From positions 1,178,001-1,242,000 of the forward strand of contig NZ_JBEPLU010000001.1 in assembly GCF_040545335.1 (NCBI RefSeq): a DNA stretch of 64,000 nt, written 5' to 3'. A program made the position numbers and the translations under genes. This stretch comes from Phenylobacterium koreense. Lineage in GTDB: Bacteria; Pseudomonadota; Alphaproteobacteria; Caulobacterales; Caulobacteraceae. The notes beneath the pieces were generated by a model, which did no database searches, was not told where the DNA came from, and saw nothing but the letters and a program-made list of their open reading frames with translations. Within the stretch, counting starts at the first letter, position 1, and each line of letters begins with the position of its first letter. Shown one piece after another: positions 1-8,114 of the stretch.

Positions 1-633
1 CTGGACGGCCTTGGCGACGTCATGTCGATCACCGGCATCCCCTATCGCGGAGGGTATCTGCAGCCCGATCCGGGAAATGTGCCTGAAGGCGAGGTCTTCT
101 CCCCCTGCGGCGCGGCGATGATGATCGACCGCGAGCTCTTCCTCGATCTGGGCGGGTTCGACGAGTTCTTCTTCTGCTATTCGGAGGACGTGGACCTCGG
201 CTATCGCCTGCAACTCGCCGACGAGCCGACCCTGCTGGTCCCCGGCGCCACCATCGGCCACGTAGGCTCGGCCTCCAGCGGCGGGCGCAAGTCTGAGTTC
301 GCGGTGTTTCACGGCACCCGCAACCGCTTCTACGTGGTCTACAAGGACACGCCCTGGCCGCTGCTGCCGTTCGTCGTGCCGCTGCACCTGTTCTGCGTGG
401 CCTACATCTCCAGCCGGCGCGAGAACCACCCGCACGCGCCCCTCGTCTGGCGCGCCTTCAAGGAGTCGTTGAAAGGCCTGCCCGTCATCCTGAAAAGCCG
501 CCGCGCGGTGCAGCGGCGGCGGCGGGCCAGCACCCTTCAGATCGCCCGCGCCATGACCTGGAACCCGCGCGACCTCTTCGGCCGGCGCCCGGTCATCCGG
601 CCCCTGCGGCCCACTCGATCAACCGCGCCATGA
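1..633 (+). CDS. Glycosyltransferase family 2 protein, C-terminal part (truncated by window edge)
   Basis: The reading frame is open from base 1, so the true start lies outside the window; the ATG at 22 is internal. The visible part has a GT2 acceptor-side pattern: a GxAMMIDR stretch, then GGFDEFFFCYSEDVDLGYRL, which matches the [E/D]DxD[L/F]xxR signature of rhamnosyl- and other GT2 enzymes with a GT-A fold. It probably transfers a sugar from a nucleotide-sugar donor to a cell-surface glycan at the cytoplasmic face. A hydrophobic segment (PLLPFVVPLHLFCVAYI) near the C-terminus suggests membrane association. The basic tail overlaps the end of the convergent argE gene by 41 bp. Donor and acceptor cannot be told from the fragment. 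Confidence 0.85.
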   Translation: MDGLGDVMSITGIPYRGGYLQPDPGNVPEGEVFSPCGAAMMIDRELFLDLGGFDEFFFCYSEDVDLGYRLQLADEPTLLVPGATIGHVGSASSGGRKSEFAVFHGTRNRFYVVYKDTPWPLLPFVVPLHLFCVAYISSRRENHPHAPLVWRAFKESLKGLPVILKSRRAVQRRRRASTLQIARAMTWNPRDLFGRRPVIRPLRPTRSTAP

Positions 634-1774
634 AGGCGCCGCCGCGCTCCATCTGACTGCGCTCGACATACTCGTTCGCCTGGTGCGCCTGGTCGATGGA
701 GCCCGGCCCGCAGATGACGGTGGAGAACCCCGCCTGCTGGAACTGCCCGGCCTCGGCGGCATAGGGCACGACGCGCGCCGGGCCATTGTCGCCGGCCAGC
801 CTGCGGGCGAAAGCCTCGGCGGCCCCGTCCTGCTCAGGCGAGAGCGGCGGCGTGCCCGAGCGTTGCACGACCTTGGCCCCGGCCTCGGCGAACAACGCTT
901 TCAGCCGCCGGTCCAGTGCCTCGACCTCGGCATAGAAAGGGGCGAGCACCTTCAGCGGGTCCTGGCCCGGCGGGCAGCGCAGGTCGAACTGGAAGGCGCA
1001 TTCGCGAGCCAGGATGTTCCCCGCCGTGCCGCCGTTCAGCAGGCCGATGGTGAGCGTGGCGTGCTTGGGGACGAAAGGAGAGGCCGGGTCGGCTTCCTCC
1101 TCCAGGCGACGGGCGAGCGCTCTGAGCGAGGCCAGCAGCGGGATCGCCTCCATCACCGCCGAGACGCCCAGGTGCGTCTGGCTGGAGTGGGCCTCCTTGC
1201 CGTTCACCGTGACCGTAAAGGTGGCGATGCCCTTGTGGCCGGACACGGCTTCCATGTTGGTGGGTTCGCCGACCACCACCAAGGCCGGGCGCGGCAGTTC
1301 GGCGCCGATCGTGCGGATCATGTCCGGCGCGCCCAGGCAGCCGATCTCCTCGTCGTAGGAGAAGGCCAGATGCACCGGACGCCTGAGCCCGGCGGCGACC
1401 AGGTCCGGCGTTGCGGCCAGCGCGAGCGCCAGGAAGCCCTTCATGTCGCAGGTTCCGCGGCCATAGATCCGGCCGTCGTCCTTCGGCGTCAGCTTGAAGG
1501 GGTCGGTCGACCAGGCCTGACCGTCCACCGGCACGACGTCGGTATGGCCCGAGAGCACCACCCCGCCCTCGATGGCCGGGCCAATGGTGGCGATCAGGTT
1601 CGATTTGCTGCCGTCCGCGTTGGGCACGCGGCGGTGGGCGACGCCGTGCCGGTCGAGATAGGACTCGACCCATTCGATCAGGGCGAGGTTGGAGAGCCTG
1701 GAGGTGGTGTCGAAGCCCACCAGGGTTTCGAGAATATCCAGGGCGCGCAGCGTCAAGCTTTCGGCGGATGACAT
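593..1774 (-). CDS. argE: Acetylornithine deacetylase (M20 family)
   Basis: 393 residues, the usual length for ArgE of the M20 metallopeptidase family. It hydrolyses N2-acetylornithine to ornithine in arginine synthesis in the cytoplasm. Metal-site motifs are visible: SGHTDVVPVDG (H77, D79), YGRGTCDMKGF (bridging D110) and YDEEIGC with the catalytic Glu pair at 142-143, followed by GEPTN. The dimerisation insert sits around residues 180-290. The ATG at 1774 is the natural start because the N-terminus aligns with the family. It stands alone on the minus strand and converges on the glycosyltransferase. Related M20 amidases such as succinyl-diaminopimelate desuccinylase are the main alternative, but the motif spacing favours ArgE. 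Confidence 0.88.
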   Translation of the reverse strand: MSSAESLTLRALDILETLVGFDTTSRLSNLALIEWVESYLDRHGVAHRRVPNADGSKSNLIATIGPAIEGGVVLSGHTDVVPVDGQAWSTDPFKLTPKDDGRIYGRGTCDMKGFLALALAATPDLVAAGLRRPVHLAFSYDEEIGCLGAPDMIRTIGAELPRPALVVVGEPTNMEAVSGHKGIATFTVTVNGKEAHSSQTHLGVSAVMEAIPLLASLRALARRLEEEADPASPFVPKHATLTIGLLNGGTAGNILARECAFQFDLRCPPGQDPLKVLAPFYAEVEALDRRLKALFAEAGAKVVQRSGTPPLSPEQDGAAEAFARRLAGDNGPARVVPYAAEAGQFQQAGFSTVICGPGSIDQAHQANEYVERSQMERGGAFMARLIEWAAGAG

Positions 1775-1845
1775 GGGCGCGAGCCTAGCTCCTGGACGTG
1801 TGAGGTTCCAGGCTCGCCGGATGCCCCCTCAAGAAGGGGAGGATC

Positions 1846-2265
1846 TCAGGCCGGCGAGTTGGCCAGCTTCCGGCGCTCGGTCGAGGCGACCAGTTCGGCC
1901 CAGATGGCGGCCTGGAGATCGGTTGCGCCGCGGTGCTCGGCCCGGGCCTGCAGTTCGATCAGGGCCGCGCGCAGGGTGTCGTTGGCCGCCTTCAGCGACG
2001 AGATGCGCAGGTCCTCGTCGGCCGCGGAGGCCAGGTCGAAGAAGTCCAGCCCGATGGCCGGCCCCCGCGCCAGGAGAGTCCGGATCGCGCGGTTTTCCTC
2101 GAACAGGCGGGCGGCCATACCATCCCAGACCTCGGCGGCCATACCCAGTAGCGCCGCCGACAGACCCAGCGAACTGGCGCGGTCGGCGGGATGAACAGAC
2201 GGATCGGCGTTGCGGACGGCGATGCCGGCGATCTCGGCGAGGACGGCAGGAACAGCAGGGGTCAT
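1846..2265 (-). CDS. Small hypothetical protein coupled to the phosphotransferase gene
   Basis: 139 residues, mostly helical and rich in Ala, Leu and Arg, with no signal peptide, membrane segment or recognised motif. The start ATG at 2265 overlaps the stop of the upstream phosphotransferase (ATGA, bases 2262-2265), so the two are probably translationally coupled and the proteins may work together. The reading frame extends upstream, but that extension is the shadow of the phosphotransferase and is rejected. The middle resembles a helical bundle (LEFFDLASAADEDLR-like region near residue 75). I do not recognise the family; function unknown. Confidence 0.7.
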   Translation of the reverse strand: MTPAVPAVLAEIAGIAVRNADPSVHPADRASSLGLSAALLGMAAEVWDGMAARLFEENRAIRTLLARGPAIGLDFFDLASAADEDLRISSLKAANDTLRAALIELQARAEHRGATDLQAAIWAELVASTERRKLANSPA

Positions 2266-3284
2266 AGGCGTCCCATCACTTTCAGAATGGCGCGATCCTG
2301 GGCGTTCTGCAGGGCCCAGGGCGGATAGGCCATGATCGGCTCGCGGTTGCCGCCGTCGATCCAGGCGCGGGCCGAGGATATCCAGATCGCCTGGCCCTTC
2401 ACGCAGTTGAACAACTCCCACCAGTGGAGCGCGTCGGGGTCGGCCTTCATGCCGCTGGAGCGCTCCCAGATGGCGATCGCCTGATCGCGCGGCAGCAGGC
2501 CGCCGGCCAGGCCCGAGCCGAACGACCAGACCAGATTGAGGCTCCAGCCCAGGTCCTCCAGCGGGTCGCCCAGGTGCGCCATCTCCCAGTCGAGCACGCC
2601 GTGGATGCCGCCGGCGTCGTCGTAGAGGAAATTGCCGGTCCGGAAGTCGCCGTGCACCACGCCGATCTTCTGGGCGGGCGGCGGCATGTGGGCGCGCAAC
2701 CAGCGGATGGCCGCCCGGGTGATCGGCAGCGGTTCGGCCTGGTCCTCGTCCAGCACCTTTTCCCAGTAGGAAAGCTCGTGGTCGGCGCAGCCGGCGGCGG
2801 TCACCGCGGGCATCACCCCGACCAGGCCCACGGCCGCGGGATCGGCCTTGGCGATGTCGCCGAGGATCGTCCATTTGCGCTCGCCCAGCTTAGCCAGGGT
2901 CGTGACGTAGGGCGGGGCGAACAAGGCCTGGGGCGAAGCCTGGAAACCGCAGATCTCCTCGGCGATGAAGAACGGGTGGTCGAGGGCCTCATTGGCCTCC
3001 TCGAGCCACAGCATCTCCGGCACCGGGACCGTGCTGCCTCGAAAGGCGCGATAAGCCTCGAACTCGATCCGCCGCTCGGTGTCGATCAGCGAGGCCGGCG
3101 GGTCACGCCGCAGGATCAGCCGTCGCTCGCGCCCCTCCCCGCCCTCCGACCAGGTGAGGCGGAAGCGGTAGGTTTCGCGCGAGGCGCCGCCGGAGATCCG
3201 CGTCAGGTCGGCGACGGCCACCTCAGTGGCGGCCGGCATGCGCGCGGCGATGTAGGACGCAAGGCGAGGTTCGAGAGCGCTCAT
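2262..3284 (-). CDS. Aminoglycoside-phosphotransferase-like kinase (APH/ACAD10-type)
   Basis: About 340 residues of protein-kinase-like APH fold. The catalytic loop HGDFRTGNFLYDD and the metal loop VLDWEMAHLGDPLEDLGW are intact, as is an N-terminal nucleotide-binding region with RRDPPASLI. Proteins of this group resemble the kinase domain of human ACAD10/11 and usually lie near acyl-CoA metabolism; the substrate here is unknown. I chose the ATG at 3284 over the TTG at 3299 because the upstream five codons are poorly conserved in kind. It overlaps the next gene by 4 bp. It is unlikely to be an antibiotic-resistance enzyme: chromosomal context and family type point to metabolic phosphorylation. 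Confidence 0.82.
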   Translation of the reverse strand: MSALEPRLASYIAARMPAATEVAVADLTRISGGASRETYRFRLTWSEGGEGRERRLILRRDPPASLIDTERRIEFEAYRAFRGSTVPVPEMLWLEEANEALDHPFFIAEEICGFQASPQALFAPPYVTTLAKLGERKWTILGDIAKADPAAVGLVGVMPAVTAAGCADHELSYWEKVLDEDQAEPLPITRAAIRWLRAHMPPPAQKIGVVHGDFRTGNFLYDDAGGIHGVLDWEMAHLGDPLEDLGWSLNLVWSFGSGLAGGLLPRDQAIAIWERSSGMKADPDALHWWELFNCVKGQAIWISSARAWIDGGNREPIMAYPPWALQNAQDRAILKVMGRL

Positions 3285-3407
3285 ACGGATAAGCCCCAAA
3301 TCAGACCCTCTCCCCGCAAGAAGAGGTGGATCGCGGCGCGGGCCGCGAGACGACGGGGGCCGGCGGCGACGCCGAACAGCCCCCTCACCGGACTGCCGCC
3401 CATGGCT

Positions 3408-4694
3408 TCAGTGCATCGCGAAGCGGATGGGCAGCGTCTTCGGCCCGTTCACGAAGGTGGCCAGGCTCTGCTTGGGCTCGCCGGCCAGCTCGACGCTGTC
3501 GAGCCTGGGCAGCAGTTCCTCCCAGAGGATGCGCATCTCCATCTTGGCGAGGTGCTGGCCAAGGCAGACGTGGGCGCCATAACCGAAGGCCAGGTGCTTG
3601 TTCGGCTTGCGCTCGACCTTGAAGGCCGCCGGATCGTCGAAGACCTCCTCGTCGCGGTTGCCGGACGCATAGCAGAGCATCATCCAGTCGCCCTTAGCGA
3701 GCTGGCGGCCGGCGAACTGGGTGTCCTCGGTGGCCGTGCGCATGAAGGTCTTCACCGGGGTGATCCAGCGGATGCTCTCGTCCACCAGGCCCGGAATGAG
3801 CGACGGATCGGCCTTCACCTTGGCGAGCTCGCCCGGGTTCTGCGCCAGGCCCCAGATCGCGCCGGCGGTCGAGGAAGAGGTGGTGTCGTGCCCGGCGGTG
3901 GCGACGATCATGTAGTAGCTCATGGCTTCCAGCTCGGAGATCGGCTGGCCGTCGATCTGCGAATTGGCGATCACGCTGGCCACGTCGTCCTTGGGATTGG
4001 CGCGGCGATCGGCCGAAAGCCTGGCGAAATAGGCGTAGAAGTCGGCGATGACCCCCTCGGAGAGCATCTTGCTCATGTCGCGCTGCTCCAGCTGCCCGGA
4101 CTTGCGGCCGAGTTCCGGGTCGGCGGCGCCGAAGAGCTCCTGGGTCAGGGTCAGCATCCGGGGCTCGTCCTCTTCCGGAACGCCCAGGATCTCCATGATC
4201 ACGTGCAGCGGATAGCCAAGCGCCACCTCGCGGACGAAGTCGCACACCCCGCCCGTGGCCGCCATCTTGTCGACGGCGCGGCGGGCGATGCCGCGGATCC
4301 GGTCTTCCAGTCCCTTGATGTTGGCCGGCATGAACCAGGCCTGGGTCAGGGCGCGGTACTTCGGATGGTCCGGCGCATCCATCTGCACCAGGCTGCGCAC
4401 CAGGTGCGGACTGCCGCCCATCAACTGGCGCACCGCCGTGTCGGCGGCCTTTGTGGTGATCACGGTCGAGCGATCGCCGTTGTGGAACAGGGCGTTCTGG
4501 CGGCTGATCTCGAGGATGTCGGCGTGCTTGGTCGCCACCCAGAAGGGGTCGAAACCTTCCGCCTCAGCCAGGCCAAATGGATTGTTCGCCCTAAGCCACC
4601 CATAAGTTTCGTGAATGCGACCATCCGCATAAGCGGCAGGATCGACGAGGTTCGCCGCGTGTTCGTCTGGTATGCGCGCGCCGCTGATGCCCAT
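3408..4694 (-). CDS. Cytochrome P450
   Basis: 428 residues, soluble bacterial class I P450. The heme-ligand motif FGYGAHVCLGQHLA places the proximal Cys at residue 377; the I-helix AGHDTTSS carries the oxygen-activating acid/Thr pair; the K-helix ExxR is in the segment DESIRW. It should hydroxylate a hydrophobic substrate using electrons from a ferredoxin that is not encoded in the window. The substrate cannot be deduced; alkane, terpenoid or steroid hydroxylases share this layout. The gene is divergent from the lipocalin-like gene at 4875, with a perfect 12-bp palindrome between them, which suggests joint control. Confidence 0.93.
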   Translation of the reverse strand: MGISGARIPDEHAANLVDPAAYADGRIHETYGWLRANNPFGLAEAEGFDPFWVATKHADILEISRQNALFHNGDRSTVITTKAADTAVRQLMGGSPHLVRSLVQMDAPDHPKYRALTQAWFMPANIKGLEDRIRGIARRAVDKMAATGGVCDFVREVALGYPLHVIMEILGVPEEDEPRMLTLTQELFGAADPELGRKSGQLEQRDMSKMLSEGVIADFYAYFARLSADRRANPKDDVASVIANSQIDGQPISELEAMSYYMIVATAGHDTTSSSTAGAIWGLAQNPGELAKVKADPSLIPGLVDESIRWITPVKTFMRTATEDTQFAGRQLAKGDWMMLCYASGNRDEEVFDDPAAFKVERKPNKHLAFGYGAHVCLGQHLAKMEMRILWEELLPRLDSVELAGEPKQSLATFVNGPKTLPIRFAMH

Positions 4695-4726
4695 GGCTAC
4701 TGACGTCTCTTCGCTGGTTTACGCCC

Positions 4727-4738
4727 CGTAAGCTTACG
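4727..4738. promoter_or_regulatory. 12-bp palindrome in the P450 divergent promoter region
   Basis: CGTAAGCTTACG is a perfect palindrome 33-44 bp upstream of the P450 start, in the 180-bp, locally AT-richer gap between the P450 and the divergent gene at 4875. Its size and place fit a dimeric repressor operator (TetR- or MarR-like). No such regulator lies nearby, so the cognate protein is unknown. Confidence 0.4.
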
Positions 4739-4874
4739 CGGCGTCAGCAAAAAGCCTTCTCCCTTGTCTTGTTATCTTTGATCACTTTGATACTGCGCAT
4801 ACGGGCGACGTCGCAATACCGTCAATCGACAAAGACAAGATCGCACCCACACGAGACGTCAGGGAGGACGCTGC

Positions 4875-5957
4875 ATGCTGACCAAGGCCGACGATTTTCC
4901 GATCCACCAGACCGCCGAACCGATCGCGTATGCGGGCACGGACCGGAATTTCTACGATCGCTACTTCTTCAACGGCTATCAGCCGGATGGGACGGAGTTC
5001 TTCGCCGCGGCCTTCGGGGTCTATCCCCAGCTCAACGTCGCCGACGCCCATTTCTCGGTGATCCGCAACGGAATCGAGCACTGCCTGCACGCCTCCAAGG
5101 TGATCCACATGGAGCGCCTGGACCTCTCCTGCGGGCCGATTCGCATCGAGGTGATCGAGCCGCTGCAGAAGCTGAAGCTGATCGTCGAGCCGTCCAACGG
5201 CTTCGCCGCGGAGATCGTGTTCGAAGGCCGCTCCTTCCCGATCGAGGAGCCGCGCTTCACCCGCCGCAACGGGCCGCGCGCCTTCATGGACTACACGCGC
5301 CTGACCCAGAACGTCCGCTGCACCGGCTGGATCGAAGTGGACGGGGTTCGCAAGGAGCTGGCCGCCGGAACCGTCGGCACCCGCGACCGCTCCTGGGGCA
5401 TCCGCCCGATCGGCGCCCCCGACCCGCAGCCGCCGGTCCCGATGACCATCACCGGCTTCTTCTGGCAGTGGACCCCGCTGAACTTCGCCGACCGCAGCGT
5501 CTTTTTCCACATCAACGCCGATCCGGACGGCCGTCCCTGGAACACCCGTGCAGTGATCGCCCCGGACGGGGCCGGGCACGACGGCTTCTACGAGACCGAA
5601 GGCGCCGCGATGGACGAGGTCGCCCTGATCCCGGGCACCCGCCACGCCAAGGGCGGAACCCTCAGCATCCCCCTCGCCCAGGGCGCCGCCAGCATCCGCT
5701 TCGAACCGTTCCTGACCTTCCTGATGCGCGGCATCGGCTATGGTGCGCCGGCCTGGCGTCATGGGGGCTACAAGGGGGACCTGGTGGTCGAGCGCGAGGA
5801 CATCGACCTGGCCGCCGCCGACATGGCCGCGCCCGAGAACGTCCACATCCAGGCCCTCTCGCGCGTCACCCTGAACCTGCCGGGCGAAGCGCCGGTGACT
5901 GGCATGGGCGTCTTCGAACAGCTCATCGCCGGGCCGTATCGGCCGTACGGGGTATAG
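4875..5957 (+). CDS. Lipocalin-like protein of DUF7064/DUF7065 type, function unknown
   Basis: 360 residues without signal peptide or membrane segment. The sequence is beta-rich; paired motifs such as the FEGRSFPIEEP stretch and GTRDRSWGIRPIG near residues 170-185 resemble the two-domain lipocalin-like fold of AttH/carotenoid-hydratase relatives (DUF7064/7065 proteins). Such genes are common next to catabolic P450s and acyl-CoA genes in sphingomonads and Caulobacteraceae. A strong AGGGAGGA ribosome site lies 7 bases before the ATG. The divergent P450 suggests a role in binding or converting the same hydrophobic compound; that is inference. The family name is recalled from pattern only. Confidence 0.65.
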   Translation: MLTKADDFPIHQTAEPIAYAGTDRNFYDRYFFNGYQPDGTEFFAAAFGVYPQLNVADAHFSVIRNGIEHCLHASKVIHMERLDLSCGPIRIEVIEPLQKLKLIVEPSNGFAAEIVFEGRSFPIEEPRFTRRNGPRAFMDYTRLTQNVRCTGWIEVDGVRKELAAGTVGTRDRSWGIRPIGAPDPQPPVPMTITGFFWQWTPLNFADRSVFFHINADPDGRPWNTRAVIAPDGAGHDGFYETEGAAMDEVALIPGTRHAKGGTLSIPLAQGAASIRFEPFLTFLMRGIGYGAPAWRHGGYKGDLVVEREDIDLAAADMAAPENVHIQALSRVTLNLPGEAPVTGMGVFEQLIAGPYRPYGV

Positions 5958-6043
5958 GCGTCAGGTCCTCCCCCACTGCGGGAGATGGCGCGCGCAACGC
6001 GACGGAGGGCGCCGCAGGCGGTCCCACCTATCCGCTACGTCCC

Positions 6044-6517
6044 CTAAAGCCCCGCCACCTTGGCGAGGTTCGGCTTCGGGATGGCCGAGATGAACGTCCC
6101 CTGGGCGTTGGCCTTGTCCCGCGCCAGTTCCGCCCAGGCCGCGGCGAAGCCGGTGGGGCTGGCCTTCGAGGGCCCGGCCAGGGCGAAGCTCGTCTTGCGT
6201 CCTGTCAGAGCGGCGGTGAGCGCCGCCCAGAGGTCGAGGTCCTCGGTCGGCGCGTCCTCGCCCTGCGGCGGCCGGCCCGCGGCGATGCGCGCCGCGAGGG
6301 TGGCGACCGCGCGGTTGTCCATCTGGATGGAGGTCTCGCCGACCGGTGCGTCCTTCAGCGCCGCCAGCAGACCTGCCAGGGCGATGCGGTCGGGGGTGGT
6401 GTAGCGATCGCCGCCGGCCTGGCCGACCGGTGCGCCCTTCCCGGCCCTGACATAGGCCCAGCCGCCGCACTTGAACGCGGTGTGGTAGCTGGTCTGGATC
6501 CAGATGCGCGTCGTCAT
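6044..6517 (-). CDS. RNase HI-fold protein lacking most catalytic acids
   Basis: 157 residues that align by eye with ribonuclease HI: strand 1 IWIQTSYHTAFKCGGWAYV against the DGxxxxNPGxGG region, TTPDRIALAGLLAAL against TTNNRMELMAAIxAL, IQMDNRAV against STDSQYV, and DLDLWAALTAAL against NVDLWxxLDAAL. Of the four carboxylates, the first Asp is Gln, the Glu is Ala and the last Asp is Ala; only the third Asp (in QMDN) remains. It should therefore not cleave RNA-DNA hybrids but may bind nucleic acid or a partner. ATG at 6517 is preferred to the TTG at 6523. It ends up close to the Lrp gene, transcribed the same way, with a 16-bp gap. Confidence 0.6.
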   Translation of the reverse strand: MTTRIWIQTSYHTAFKCGGWAYVRAGKGAPVGQAGGDRYTTPDRIALAGLLAALKDAPVGETSIQMDNRAVATLAARIAAGRPPQGEDAPTEDLDLWAALTAALTGRKTSFALAGPSKASPTGFAAAWAELARDKANAQGTFISAIPKPNLAKVAGL

Positions 6518-6533
6518 GCGCAAGTCTATCGGC

Positions 6534-7007
6534 CTAACGCCCTCGCAGGGGAAGGGCCTGGGTGTTCTTCACCTCGGAAAGCGCCACCGTGGAGTGGATT
6601 TCCTGCACCGTCGGCAGGGTCAGCAGGCGGCCGAACACGAACTGCTCGTAGGTCCGCATGTCGCGCGTGACGATCCGCAGCATGAAGTCGAACGCCCCGA
6701 GGATGGTGTAGCACTCCATGACCTCCGGGAACTGGGCCATGGCCTCGGAGAACTCGGCCACATTGGCCCGGCCGTGGGCCGAGAGGCGCACATTGGCGAA
6801 GACGATCGTGTTGAAACCCAGCTTCTCGGCGTCGAGGCGGGTGATCTGGTCGCGGATATAGCCGGCCTCCTTCAGCCGGTTCAGCCGCCGCCAGCAGGGC
6901 GACTGCGACAGCCCCACGATCTCGGCCAGCTCGGCGGTCGAGAGCGAGGCGTCCTTCTGCAGGGCCTCGAGGATGCGAAGGTCGAGGTCGTCCAGGGTTT
7001 CGGCCAC
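6534..7007 (-). CDS. Lrp/AsnC family transcriptional regulator
   Basis: 157 residues from a GTG start. The N-terminal winged helix reads LDDLDLRILEALQKDAS then GLSQSPCWRRLNRLKEAGYI; the C-terminal RAM/ligand domain follows (FNTIVFANVRL to the end). The GTG at 7007 has GGAG eight bases upstream and begins the family's normal N-terminus (AETLDDLDL); the in-frame TTG at 7070 adds an unsupported extension. Lrp proteins form octamers and sense amino acids. The gene is divergent from phenylalanine hydroxylase, so control of aromatic amino acid breakdown is likely, with autoregulation. Confidence 0.9.
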   Translation of the reverse strand: MAETLDDLDLRILEALQKDASLSTAELAEIVGLSQSPCWRRLNRLKEAGYIRDQITRLDAEKLGFNTIVFANVRLSAHGRANVAEFSEAMAQFPEVMECYTILGAFDFMLRIVTRDMRTYEQFVFGRLLTLPTVQEIHSTVALSEVKNTQALPLRGR

Positions 7008-7182
7008 ACCCAACTCCGGAATGTTCAATTTAACATAAGCGGAACTTTCACCACACACGACGTCGCGCAAGCAAATTATCAGCTCATCCGAGCCACAGGA
7101 TAGCCATCAATCGGATAAAACGATCCATGCCGGACAAACAATCGACCAAGCTTCTCCCCGGCCCGGGCGGTAATTTTACGGG
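7008..7182. promoter_or_regulatory. Divergent lrp-phhA promoter region
   Basis: This 175-bp AT-rich gap holds the promoters of the Lrp gene (leftward) and phhA (rightward). It has several A/T tracts (ATTTAACAT, AATTATC, GGATAAAACGATCC) of the sort Lrp proteins bind. I cannot place the -35 and -10 boxes with certainty. Confidence 0.5.
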
Positions 7183-8061
7183 ATGATGGACGCAAAGGCC
7201 GAACTGCTGAACGGGCCGCCGCCGGGAGCGGCCGCCGACTGGACCATTCCTCAGGACTGGGCGGCCTATACGCCAGGCGAGCACGCCATGTGGGACAAGC
7301 TGTTCGCCCGCCAGGCGGCCATGCTGCCCGACCGCGTCACGCCGGCCTTCATGAAGGGCCTGGACGTCCTGCGCCTGTCCAAGCCCGGCGTGCCCGACTT
7401 CGAGGAACTCTCCGAGCGCCTGCAGAAGCTGACCGGCTGGAGCGTGGTCGCCGTCCCTGGGCTGGTGCCCGACGACGTCTTCTTCGAGCACATGGCCAAC
7501 CGCCGCTTCGTCGCCGGGCGCTTCATCCGCAAGCCCGAGCAGATCGACTACCTGCAGGAGCCGGACGTCTTCCACGACGTCTTCGGCCACGTGCCGCTGC
7601 TGGCCGACCCGGTCTTCGCCGACTACATGCAGGCCTATGGCGAGGGCGGGCTGCGCTCGCTGAAATTCGGCGCCCTGCACAAGCTGGCCCGCCTCTACTG
7701 GTACACGGTGGAGTTCGGCCTGATCCGTGAAGAGGGCAGGCTGCACCTCTATGGCGCCGGCATCGTCTCCAGCTATGGCGAGTCGATCTTCGCCCTGGAC
7801 GATCCTTCGCCGAACCGGGTCGGCTTCGACCTGAAGCGGGTTATGCGGACCAACTACAAGATCGACGACTACCAGCAGACCTACTTCGTCATCGACAGCT
7901 TCGAAGACCTGCTGCGCCAGACCCTGGAGACGGACTTCGCGCCGCTCTACCGCGAGCTCGAGACCGCGCCGGACCTTGCGCCCGACGCCCTGGAGGAAGG
8001 CGACCGCATCTTTACGGCCGGCGCCCAGGAATATGCGAGATCCAAAGCCAAGCTCGGCTAG
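7183..8061 (+). CDS. phhA: Phenylalanine 4-monooxygenase
   Basis: 292 residues, the usual size of monomeric bacterial phenylalanine hydroxylase. It converts phenylalanine to tyrosine using tetrahydropterin and oxygen in the cytoplasm. The iron-binding facial triad is visible: H131 and H136 in DVFHDVFGHVPLL and E177 in WYTVEFGLI. The catalytic domain spans residues 20-270; no regulatory ACT domain, as expected for bacteria. The second ATG at 7186 is an equally good start. The folE gene for pterin synthesis is far away at 59 kb. Regulation by the divergent Lrp protein is likely. Confidence 0.95.
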   Translation: MMDAKAELLNGPPPGAAADWTIPQDWAAYTPGEHAMWDKLFARQAAMLPDRVTPAFMKGLDVLRLSKPGVPDFEELSERLQKLTGWSVVAVPGLVPDDVFFEHMANRRFVAGRFIRKPEQIDYLQEPDVFHDVFGHVPLLADPVFADYMQAYGEGGLRSLKFGALHKLARLYWYTVEFGLIREEGRLHLYGAGIVSSYGESIFALDDPSPNRVGFDLKRVMRTNYKIDDYQQTYFVIDSFEDLLRQTLETDFAPLYRELETAPDLAPDALEEGDRIFTAGAQEYARSKAKLG

Positions 8062-8114
8062 CCTTCCCCCGGCTTCGTCGCCATGATCCGCCCCCAATAA
8101 AAGGGGGATACGTC

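Noticed and set aside
3285..3407. GC-rich gap between the kinase and P450 genes as another repeat copy
   Set aside because: It has a GCCCCCTCACCGG stretch like the second repeat type but no mirrored partner.
2424..4703. Very long plus-strand open frame opposite the kinase and P450 genes
   Set aside because: Composition is that of an antisense shadow of GC-rich genes, rich in Arg, Gly, His and Gln; no domain.
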